From positions 1 to 5,844 of the forward strand of contig JAPOOT010000054.1 of NCBI GenBank assembly GCA_026713285.1: a stretch of 5,844 nucleotides of DNA. Direction: 5' to 3'. The first letter of the stretch is position 1; every line of letters starts with the position of its first letter. The notes beneath the pieces are model-generated. The model saw nothing but the letters and a program-made list of their open reading frames with translations, was not told the DNA's origin and ran no database searches. The stretch is from Gemmatimonadota bacterium. GTDB lineage: Bacteria; JAAXHH01. Made by a program: the position numbers and the translations under genes. Of the stretch, positions 1-5,844 are shown one piece after another.

Positions 1-1328
1 AAAATGCGCCAGTCCAGGGGATGGATCCGGAACAGGTGGTATACCTCGACCAGTCGCGTTATCGTCAGCAGTCCGAAGGATGCCAGCGTTCCCAGGGCGG
101 CGCCCAGGATGCCCAGGGATGGTATCAGCCACAGGTTCAGGGCGAAATTCACGGCTACGACCACGACCGTGTTGATGAGATTCAGATAGGGCCGGCCCGA
201 CATGATGAGCACGGTATCGCCAGAACCCATGGCGGCATATACGACCTGGCTCATGGCCAGGACGACCATCGCCATGAACCCAGTGACGAATGCCGGACCG
301 AACAACCCCAGCAATTCATTGCCGATCAGTGCTACGACGCAGAGGAACCCCACGCCGACGGTCAGGACCCACCGGGTGACCAGCCTGAGGTTGCGCTCCA
401 GCCGCGGCAGGTCGTTGCGGTGATTCAGTTCGGCGACGATGGGACTGAAAATCGGGTCGAACCACTGGCGGACCTTCTTGGTCAGCAAGGCGATTTCGAC
501 CGCGATCACGTAGACGCCCACCTGCGCCGCCGGCAGGAAGTAGCCGACCATGAGCACGTCAAGACGTATCATGGCCATGTAGACCAGTTCATAGCCCATT
601 ACCGGCAGCGAGAAACGGGTCAGCGGAGTGACGAAACGCAGTTCGCGCAGGTGGACGAGACAGGCACGCCAGGAATAGAACCTGGTGAACACGTAAACGG
701 CGAACAGCAGGCCGCCGGCCAGCGCGGCCAGATGGGCCGCGGCGATGCCGTAGGTGCGCCAGCCCCAGTAGAACAAGGCGCAGGCTACCCCGAACAGCAC
801 CAGCGGTTCGACCGCGCCCCGGACCATGGCGTCGTACTTCATGACCTTGTGGGCCCGGGTGACGCCCAGGATGATGTGGGTCAGGGCGATTAGCGGCAGT
901 CCGACCGCCAACAACCGCAGCATGCCGGTGAGCCGTGGCTTTTCGAGCAGCCCTTCGGCCAGCGCGGGCGCGCCGACATAAAGCGCGGCGCCGACCCCAA
1001 CGCTAAGCAGCAGTCCCACGCCCAGGGCCTGCGCGATGATTCGGTGGATGGCGTCCTTCTTCCCGTCCTCGCGCATTCGCGGGATGAAATTGATCAACCC
1101 CTTGTCCAACGAGAACTGGGCCACCTTTACCACGAGATCCACGATGGTCCATCCGAGCATGTACAGGCCGAAAATCTCGGCGCCGAACAGCCGCGTAAGG
1201 ACGATGAACGACACGGACTTGGTAAGCCGCGCCACCGTTCCGATGAAGTTGACGGCCGCGCCCCGGGCGATCGCCGATGCGTCGGTGTCGGACCGGACCG
1301 GAACCGTTTGCTCAAGGGTACGCTTCAT
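1..1328 (-). CDS. Wzx-type polysaccharide/lipid flippase (MOP superfamily), C-terminus cut by window edge
   Basis: Reading the minus strand from the ATG at 1328-1326 gives 442 codons without a stop, running off the left edge, so the C-terminus is missing. The protein is very hydrophobic, with about a dozen membrane segments. It has flippase hallmarks: an N-terminal LTRLFGAEIFGLYML stretch (about residues 44-58), a mid-protein segment with IRLDVLMVGYFLP followed by VGVYVIA, and a late NTVVVVAVNFALNLWLIP followed by LGILGAALGT. Members of this Polysacc_synt/Wzx family are inner-membrane proteins that flip lipid-linked sugars or related polyprenyl- or lipid-linked products from the cytoplasmic to the periplasmic face. 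Family members are usually around 450-510 residues, so only a small part should be lost. The start overlaps the methyltransferase stop as ATGA (1325-1328). No Shine-Dalgarno sequence is visible before it, so translational coupling is likely. The substrate cannot be inferred. Family confidence is high. Confidence 0.9.
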   Translation of the reverse strand, partial: MKRTLEQTVPVRSDTDASAIARGAAVNFIGTVARLTKSVSFIVLTRLFGAEIFGLYMLGWTIVDLVVKVAQFSLDKGLINFIPRMREDGKKDAIHRIIAQALGVGLLLSVGVGAALYVGAPALAEGLLEKPRLTGMLRLLAVGLPLIALTHIILGVTRAHKVMKYDAMVRGAVEPLVLFGVACALFYWGWRTYGIAAAHLAALAGGLLFAVYVFTRFYSWRACLVHLRELRFVTPLTRFSLPVMGYELVYMAMIRLDVLMVGYFLPAAQVGVYVIAVEIALLTKKVRQWFDPIFSPIVAELNHRNDLPRLERNLRLVTRWVLTVGVGFLCVVALIGNELLGLFGPAFVTGFMAMVVLAMSQVVYAAMGSGDTVLIMSGRPYLNLINTVVVVAVNFALNLWLIPSLGILGAALGTLASFGLLTITRLVEVYHLFRIHPLDWRI

Positions 1329-2098
1329 GGTGGGGAATTCGCCGGACGGAGGGTCTTCCTGTCTGCTTCGATCAACAGCGTCCATCCCCCGTGGTTTTTC
1401 GTGAACAGGTTAAAAACCGCGGACACCGCCCGGCCGATCGATACCAGCCCCAATCGGACCAGCGCCGCCGGGACCGCGCGCATGCGCTCGGTAGCATAGC
1501 TCAACCGGATCAGCGCCAGGTCCAGCTTCGAACGAAGCAGGTAGCGGTGTCTTATCAGTCTGAACCCACACGCCTCCAGCAACGAGCCGACCGACGGATG
1601 CGAATAGAATTGAAGGACGCTGTGACGTTCCCGGTGCTCGTCGCGCCACGCCTCGCCGATCACCCCGAGGCTCAGACTGTCCAGCGTCAACAGGATGCGT
1701 CCCCCGGGCCGCAATACGCGCCACATCTCCCTCAGCGTCTGCCGGTCGTCCGGCAGGTGCTCGAAGACGCACAGGCTCATGACCGTGTCGAACTGTCCCG
1801 AGCGAACGGGGAACGCGCCCGCATCGGCACAGAAGAATCCCGTCGAAGGCGTCTTGTGATAGGCCGCGGCACGGCGCAACTGGCGCCGGTTCAAATCCAA
1901 ACCGAATACCTCGGCGCCCCGCAAGGCGACGCGGTAATCATAGGTCCCTTCTCCGCAGCCTATATCTAGAATCCGCTCGCCCCTGCGCGGCTTCAGCCAG
2001 CGCAGTGCCGGGACCGTTTCCTGGACCCTGCGGAAGTTGAGATCCTTCCTGATCCGGAGGGCGAAAAGTCCCCGTGCATGGTACAGCAATCCGCTCAT
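1325..2098 (-). CDS. class I SAM-dependent methyltransferase (Methyltransf_11/UbiE-like fold)
   Basis: This is a complete 257-residue protein. It has the Rossmann-fold SAM site: motif I LDIGCGEGT at 44-52, the ribose-binding acidic residue D68 in FGLDLN, an acidic D92 after strand three, motif IV FDTVMSLCVFEHLPD at 103-117 and motif V RVLRPGGRILL at 127-137. These residues identify the fold but not the substrate. The C-terminal part (about 185-245) carries Arg/Leu-rich, partly amphipathic stretches (RLSYATERMRAVPAALVRL) that could associate with the membrane. Its start forms an ATGA overlap with the upstream nucleotidyltransferase fusion gene and its stop an ATGA overlap with the flippase. 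This placement suggests that it methylates a lipid or glycan intermediate made by the same operon. A role in quinone methylation (UbiE-like) is less likely, because no quinone gene is nearby. That reading of its role is inference. Confidence 0.9.
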   Translation of the reverse strand: MSGLLYHARGLFALRIRKDLNFRRVQETVPALRWLKPRRGERILDIGCGEGTYDYRVALRGAEVFGLDLNRRQLRRAAAYHKTPSTGFFCADAGAFPVRSGQFDTVMSLCVFEHLPDDRQTLREMWRVLRPGGRILLTLDSLSLGVIGEAWRDEHRERHSVLQFYSHPSVGSLLEACGFRLIRHRYLLRSKLDLALIRLSYATERMRAVPAALVRLGLVSIGRAVSAVFNLFTKNHGGWTLLIEADRKTLRPANSPP

Positions 2099-3546
2099 GA
2101 GCGCTCCACCTGCTCAACCGCCCGGTCCCGCGCCAACAGCCGCCCCGTCGAAATGAATATGGCCAGACCCATGGCCAGGCCGCCGGCCGTTACGGTCCAG
2201 AACATCCAGTTCAGGAGTCCGAGTGCGGCGAAAACCAGCAACAGCAAGGTAAAGAAATCCCTTTTGCACATCATCCGAAACAGATTGAGCAGCCTGGCGG
2301 AGAGGTCGCGGCGCCGCCCGACGGCGTGTCTTTCGAAGGCGCGGTTGAACCGTACGAGACTGCCGCTTCCCCCGGTCTGCATCAGGTAGTAGTACATCGC
2401 GAGAATCGACGCGGCCACCACGGCGACGGATACCAGGCCGAGGTACCGGATTGCCGTTTCGTCGGAGCCGCCCGCATAGGCCCAGACAACGGCGGAGAAA
2501 AACGCCAGGTAAGTCAGGTTGTCCGTGATCGTGTCGAGCCATGAACCGTATTTCGACTCCCGGAAGGTCAGGACCGCCACCTCCCCGTCGCATCCATCGA
2601 GGATGGACGAAACCTGGAAAAGAATGGTGCCGAGCAGTACCGTCCAATACGTGCCGCCCAACACGAACCACGCTCCGGCCAGGCCGGTCAGGAAGGTGAC
2701 CAGGGTCACCATGTTGGGGGTGATCGGCGTCCGGACCAGCCATCGGCTGATACGGGTCGAAATTGGCCGGTTCAGGAACCGGGCGATCCAGCCATCCGTG
2801 GGCTTTACGAGGCGCCCCAGGAGGTTCTTTTCGCCGTGCGCCAGCATTTCGGGCGTATCCACGTCCTGCCAGAATCCATCGCCGACGTCGAAGGCGCGTA
2901 TCCTCCCGTATTCCGCAAGCGCCCGGACGCCGTCGCTCAATGCGCACCCCTCCGGTCCGTCCACGGCATCAAGGGCATCCAACAGGGCCGGCGTACAAAG
3001 GAACATGCCCGTGTCTACCGCGTTGAACTCCCGCAGCGATTTATCGATGCGAACAACTTTGTCCCCGCGCACCTCGACCTTGGTGGCGTCGTCCAGGTCG
3101 TACACGCTATCGATTTTCCGGTCGACGGCGAGCAGACATTCCCCATCGGCGACCGGTTCCTCGAGCAGACGCTCCAACGTACTTTGCTCGAAGAGGTGAT
3201 CCGCCATGAGTAGCGCGAACGGTTCCGCCAGGCGGGAACGGGCGGCCAGGGCGGAAACCCCGTTGGGCAGGCGCCATCGCTCGTTATGCACCCATTCGAT
3301 CCGGCAGCCGTCCAGGGCGGGATCGTCCGAAAGGACCTCGTGAAAGAGGTCCGCCCGATATCCCGTTACGATCACGAAACGCGAAATGCCGGCCCTGGCC
3401 GCTGTCAAAATGATCCGCTTGATCAGTGGCACGCCGCATAGCTTCAACAAGGGTTTGGGAACCTGGCCGGTTACCGTTTGAAGGCGCACGCCCGCGCCGC
3501 CGGCGATAATCAGCGCCGAGGCCGCTCTTTTCATATGATGATCCAT
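2095..3546 (-). CDS. bifunctional nucleotidyltransferase / CDP-alcohol phosphotransferase (IPCT/DIPP-synthase-like fusion)
   Basis: This 483-residue protein has two domains. Residues about 8-235 are a sugar-phosphate-type nucleotidyltransferase: LIIAGGAGVRL (12-22), VPKPLL (29-34), a NERWRLPNGVSAL stretch (88-100), LMADHLFE with metal-site candidate D116, VDTGMF (177-182) and WQDVDTPE (226-233). Residues about 255-470 are a CDP-alcohol phosphotransferase with around six membrane helices. Its metal-site motif has all four aspartates (D317, D320, D338, D342) and G321 and G334, but Val325 stands where the usual Arg follows Ala. The order matches the fused inositol-1-phosphate cytidylyltransferase/di-myo-inositol-phosphate-phosphate synthase known from Archaeoglobus and Thermotoga, which makes CDP-inositol and couples it to a second inositol phosphate. 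The polar alcohol could differ here, since the neighbours are envelope genes. A second in-frame ATG lies at 3534-3532 (MKRAAS). The upstream TAAGG is only three bases from the first ATG, so either start is possible. Confidence 0.88.
   Translation of the reverse strand: MDHHMKRAASALIIAGGAGVRLQTVTGQVPKPLLKLCGVPLIKRIILTAARAGISRFVIVTGYRADLFHEVLSDDPALDGCRIEWVHNERWRLPNGVSALAARSRLAEPFALLMADHLFEQSTLERLLEEPVADGECLLAVDRKIDSVYDLDDATKVEVRGDKVVRIDKSLREFNAVDTGMFLCTPALLDALDAVDGPEGCALSDGVRALAEYGRIRAFDVGDGFWQDVDTPEMLAHGEKNLLGRLVKPTDGWIARFLNRPISTRISRWLVRTPITPNMVTLVTFLTGLAGAWFVLGGTYWTVLLGTILFQVSSILDGCDGEVAVLTFRESKYGSWLDTITDNLTYLAFFSAVVWAYAGGSDETAIRYLGLVSVAVVAASILAMYYYLMQTGGSGSLVRFNRAFERHAVGRRRDLSARLLNLFRMMCKRDFFTLLLLVFAALGLLNWMFWTVTAGGLAMGLAIFISTGRLLARDRAVEQVERS
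2104..2110 (-). promoter_or_regulatory. ribosome binding site for the methyltransferase
   Basis: On the minus strand GGTGGAG ends five bases before the ATG at 2098. It lies inside the end of the upstream coding region. It supports the ATGA-overlap start and suggests that the methyltransferase can be initiated directly as well as by coupling. Confidence 0.6.
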
Positions 3547-3586
3547 TTGCCTTAGATTCTGATAGCCATTTGGACGAAGGAAGTAG
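3547..3586 (-). other. 40-bp gap between the protease gene and the nucleotidyltransferase fusion gene
   Basis: This is the only gap between genes in the window. By count it is about 58% A+T, richer than the flanking genes. I see no hairpin with a T-run that would act as a terminator and no convincing -35/-10 pair. A TAAGG sits just before the downstream ATG. The simplest reading is transcription continuing from the regulator genes into the envelope genes. A weak internal promoter cannot be excluded. Confidence 0.5.
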
Positions 3587-5473
3587 CTAGAAGATCGCTG
3601 AGAAGCCCAGCGTCATCTCCGGGTAAGGACGCGAGGTGACATCGAGCTCCTTTCGGTAGGAAGCCTGCACGATCACGGCGACGTGCCGTTCCCAAAAGTA
3701 ACGCAGCCCAACCCCGGCGTCGATCATGGCCATATGCGGGTTCTGAGGCCTGATCTCCAGTCCGGCGCCCCAGCCGAAGAAGGGCGTGAAGGAACCACCC
3801 GGAACGAGTGGGTTGTACCGATAGAAGGCGCCGATCCGGGTTATCCGGTCGGCCTGCTCTTCCTCCTGGGTTTCAAGCGCCGTCCCGTGCACCGCCGTGG
3901 TCCCGAACCCGGCCAGTTTCCGGGCTCGAAGCGGGTTGCCGCCATACGAGGAAACCGGGGACCGCGGGGTGTCGTCAAGCGATTCGGCATCGTTCGGCCG
4001 CCGGATGGAAAACACGCCGCCGAACTGGTGGGTGGATGTAAGGAAATAACCGGCGCTCAAGGAGACCGTGGTCGGGTCGAACAACGCGTTCCCGGTCTGA
4101 CCCACACCCTGCACCTCGATACGTCCAGGTCCGACCTTGCTCTCCGGCGCTGGGGATCTGTCCGGCAGCCTCGCGGCGGCTGAATGACCGAGCACGGCGG
4201 GGTTTATTCTCTGGCTACCCGCAGGTGCGTAGGCCTCGCCTGCATACCGGACGCTACGATCAACCATCAGGTCGGCCATGGATCTACGCTGCAAAGGCCG
4301 GCCATCGACCATGATCCTGGGAGTCTCTTCGCGGACGGACGGGGCCGGATCGTGCTCGACCGGCGATTTCGACCCGCCGGTTACCACGGCGTCATGGCTC
4401 GGACGGACCGGAGGCGTATCGATCCGGCCGGGGATCGACTGTTCGCCGGACATGCTTGTCCGCGCCGGCACGGGCATGTCGACGGGGGCATCGACCGTCT
4501 GCCGCAAAATGGGCGTGACCGCGAACACCGTGCATATACCGGCGGTCAGCAACGAGAAGAAGGTGCTGCCCTTCCGGTTCACCGCCGAACCGAGCACGTC
4601 CCGGATACGTATGGCAACGACGGAGGCCGACCTGGCCAGTTCGAGGACCGCCTGCCAGTGCGTCCTGACCTTGCCTCCGGCAACCTTGAGCAGGATGGAA
4701 GCGTAGCGTTCCGGATGATTGGAAACACGGACGACGGCCACGTCGCAGGCCCGTTCGGCCTCAATCCCTACTCGGCGCGCGGCATACCAGACCGCCGGAT
4801 GGAAGAAGAAGAAGATCCTGGTGATTTGAACCAGGACGACCGTGAGGTGGTCCCGCCGGGCATAGTGCGTCAGTTCATGGAGCAGAACCTGCTTGAGTTC
4901 CGGGCTGGAAAGCTCCAGGATGCACCAGGAGGGGATCACGATAACGGGCCGCCCCACGGCGATCAACGCGGGGCCTTCGAACTCGTCCGAGACCCGCAAT
5001 GCCACGCCGCGCTTCAGTCCCAATTCGGCCAGGCATTCGTCGAACAAGGCACGTATGCGGGGGACGGCGACCGGAACGGCCCTGCGCTTTCTTCGGTTCA
5101 TCGTGATGACCGAGGAACCGATGCGGTACAGGCCGAAACAGGTGAAGACCATCCAGGTCAGGCCCGCGGCGGCGTAAGTACTCGAAGCCGGGAAGATATG
5201 ATTGCCCGCGGCGGGATCTCCATATCCAGCTATCGACGCCAACGGGATCTCGAAAGGTCCCTGCCAGGGCAGCACAAGGGTGAGCAGCGGTTTTGCCAGC
5301 ACCAGCAACCAGAGGAAATGCCTGATCCAAGGCGGACATCCCCGGTTTACGAAAAGCAGGACCCAGACCAGAACGCCGAGAAGCAACGCTTCCAGGCTCG
5401 GCAGCCACAGCAGGTCCACGACCTGCCGGCCGAACCGCTCGAAGAGGTTTATCGCGTACCCCAAGTCAGTCAT
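3587..5473 (-). CDS. M56 (BlaR1/MecR1-type) membrane metalloprotease fused to a C-terminal outer-membrane-type beta-barrel domain
   Basis: This is one uninterrupted 628-residue reading frame. Membrane segments lie at about 25-43, 50-69, 98-123 and 302-320. Basic residues (NRRKRR, 126-131) follow the third, which places the protease domain (about 124-300) in the cytoplasm as in BlaR1. The zinc site is H199-E-L-T-H203, with probable third ligand E240 in the EAERACD stretch. HPAVWY (225-230) is also typical of M56. Beyond the fourth helix, the region expected in the periplasm has a Pro- and charge-rich linker (about 325-460) and then a barrel-like domain (about 465-628). This domain shows alternating aromatic/hydrophobic strands, such as VSLSAGYFLTS, GAFYRYNPL, FTPFFGWGAGLEI, AGVGLRYFW and VAVIVQASYRKEL. 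It ends in LGFSAIF with a terminal Phe, as outer-membrane proteins do. No penicillin-binding motifs are seen. M56 proteins inactivate a partner BlaI-type repressor after a signal. The 8-bp overlap with such a gene supports that role here. The stimulus is unknown. Confidence 0.88.
   Translation of the reverse strand: MTDLGYAINLFERFGRQVVDLLWLPSLEALLLGVLVWVLLFVNRGCPPWIRHFLWLLVLAKPLLTLVLPWQGPFEIPLASIAGYGDPAAGNHIFPASSTYAAAGLTWMVFTCFGLYRIGSSVITMNRRKRRAVPVAVPRIRALFDECLAELGLKRGVALRVSDEFEGPALIAVGRPVIVIPSWCILELSSPELKQVLLHELTHYARRDHLTVVLVQITRIFFFFHPAVWYAARRVGIEAERACDVAVVRVSNHPERYASILLKVAGGKVRTHWQAVLELARSASVVAIRIRDVLGSAVNRKGSTFFSLLTAGICTVFAVTPILRQTVDAPVDMPVPARTSMSGEQSIPGRIDTPPVRPSHDAVVTGGSKSPVEHDPAPSVREETPRIMVDGRPLQRRSMADLMVDRSVRYAGEAYAPAGSQRINPAVLGHSAAARLPDRSPAPESKVGPGRIEVQGVGQTGNALFDPTTVSLSAGYFLTSTHQFGGVFSIRRPNDAESLDDTPRSPVSSYGGNPLRARKLAGFGTTAVHGTALETQEEEQADRITRIGAFYRYNPLVPGGSFTPFFGWGAGLEIRPQNPHMAMIDAGVGLRYFWERHVAVIVQASYRKELDVTSRPYPEMTLGFSAIF
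3590..4081 (-). other. beta-barrel-like C-terminal domain of the M56 protein
   Basis: This sub-region encodes residues 465-628. I count seven or eight probable amphipathic strands of 8-12 residues separated by polar loops, the number expected for a small OmpA/OmpW-size barrel. The GYFLTSTHQFGG start, the RYNPL and FTPFFGWGAGL strands and the final LGFSAIF follow the pattern of outer-membrane beta-barrel families. The loops are rich in Asp, Glu, Arg and Pro. The strand count is a reading by eye. Confidence 0.7.
4865..4879 (-). other. zinc-binding HELTH motif of the M56 protease
   Basis: Codons CAT GAA CTG ACG CAC encode H199-E-L-T-H203, the HExxH zinc and catalytic motif. The preceding LKQVLL and following YARRDHL match the M56 context, so the protease is predicted to be catalytically intact. 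Confidence 0.9.
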
Positions 5474-5844
5474 CAGACGCCTCCGAGGCCATCCGGCCCA
5501 GCAGCTTGCGCAGGCTTTCGGCTTCCTCCGCGGTTAACGCGTCCGATTCGATCAGATGAAGCACGAGGGACTGCGGCGATCCGGCGAACAACTTGTCCAC
5601 GACGGCCCTGACGGTCTCCTTGCGCACGCCTTCCGGCTTTACGATGGCGGTGTAGACATAGGCCCGGCCTTCGCGGGTATACTGAACCACGCCCTTCTGG
5701 GTAAGTATGGACAGGACCGTCTGCACTGTCGTGTACGCCAGGGGACGCTGATCCCGAAGCGAATCGACGATCTGGCGCACCGTCGCCCGTCCCAGCCGCC
5801 AGACGACATTCATGATGTCGATTTCCAGGTCCGTCAGCGAAGAC
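5466..5844 (-). CDS. BlaI/MecI-family transcriptional repressor, N-terminus cut by window edge
   Basis: The frame stays open to the right edge. Before the ATG at 5813 it reads SSLTDLEIDI, which matches the start of BlaI-family proteins, so that ATG is internal and the true start lies outside the window, probably only a few codons away. About 125 residues are visible, near the usual family length. The winged-helix DNA-binding domain covers the first two thirds: TVRQIVDSLRD, the recognition-helix region LAYTTVQTVLSILTQKG, and a wing with REGRAYVYTA. The dimerisation part follows (LFAGSPQSLVLHLIES, then TAEEAESLRKLL). Such repressors bind inverted repeats as dimers and are inactivated by cleavage triggered by their M56 partner, which here is the next gene, overlapping by 8 bp. 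The promoter and any operator lie beyond the edge, so its targets cannot be read here. Confidence 0.93.
   Translation of the reverse strand, partial: SSLTDLEIDIMNVVWRLGRATVRQIVDSLRDQRPLAYTTVQTVLSILTQKGVVQYTREGRAYVYTAIVKPEGVRKETVRAVVDKLFAGSPQSLVLHLIESDALTAEEAESLRKLLGRMASEASDD
5480..5484 (-). promoter_or_regulatory. ribosome binding site for the M56 protease gene
   Basis: GGAGG on the minus strand ends six bases before the ATG at 5473, an optimal spacing. It lies in the last codons of the repressor gene and decides the protease start. Confidence 0.75.

Noticed and set aside
21..893. Plus-strand open frame of 290 codons at the left end
   Set aside because: It is rich in Asp, Gln, His and Glu, has no recognisable motif, and lies opposite the flippase frame, which reads cleanly with family hallmarks.
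2114..2947. Minus-strand frame of 277 codons inside the nucleotidyltransferase fusion gene
   Set aside because: It is an out-of-frame shadow, very rich in Arg, Pro and Gly. The overlapping frame carries all catalytic motifs of both domains.
3547..3586. Possible promoter with TATCAG as a -10 element
   Set aside because: There is no matching -35 at proper spacing, and the region is too short to judge.
3587..4513. Possibility that the barrel is a separate gene joined by a sequencing error
   Set aside because: The frame is continuous through the linker with no stop. I see no separate signal peptide before the barrel and no change of frame. Assembly error cannot be fully excluded without reads, but nothing in the sequence suggests it.
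4184..5611. Long plus-strand open frame of 475 codons opposite the protease gene
   Set aside because: Its product is rich in Arg, Asp, Gln, His and Gly with no domain or membrane pattern. It lies opposite a gene with clear motifs and is an antisense shadow in GC-rich DNA.
5466..5813. Repressor beginning at the ATG at 5813
   Set aside because: The ten codons upstream to the window edge encode SSLTDLEIDI, which is conserved family sequence, so this ATG is internal.

Overview
The window is about 5.8 kb of GC-rich DNA (roughly 60% by eye), almost entirely coding, with every gene on the minus strand. It reads as one compact gene line running from the right edge to the left. The outer-membrane-type beta-barrel domain in one product points to a diderm (Gram-negative-type) bacterium. 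The lineage cannot be settled from the sequence. An uncultured phylum of the Gemmatimonadota/Latescibacterota kind would fit, but this is a weak guess.

In transcription order, the right part (5844-3587) encodes a two-gene regulatory module. The first gene is a BlaI/MecI-family winged-helix repressor, cut by the right edge. It overlaps by 8 bp with an M56 (BlaR1/MecR1-type) membrane metalloprotease. The protease has the expected four membrane segments and an HELTH zinc site. Its C-terminal half lacks the penicillin-binding sensor of BlaR1. It has instead a long Pro-rich linker and a domain that reads as an outer-membrane beta-barrel ending in Phe. This fusion is the most unusual thing in the window.

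After a 40-bp gap, the left part (3546-1) encodes three genes joined by 4-bp ATGA overlaps. The first is a fused nucleotidyltransferase and CDP-alcohol phosphotransferase, built like the bifunctional inositol-1-phosphate cytidylyltransferase/di-myo-inositol-phosphate-phosphate synthase. The second is a class I SAM-dependent methyltransferase. The third is a Wzx/MOP-type polysaccharide or lipid flippase, cut by the left edge.

Taken together, the left genes look like a small pathway that activates a polar alcohol with CTP, transfers it in the membrane, methylates an intermediate and flips a product across the inner membrane. The right genes look like a signal-responsive proteolytic switch. The shared strand and short gap suggest, but do not prove, that the switch controls the envelope genes. 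No RNA genes, mobile elements, CRISPR arrays, repeats or convincing terminators were seen, and no stretch over 300 bases lacks a gene.
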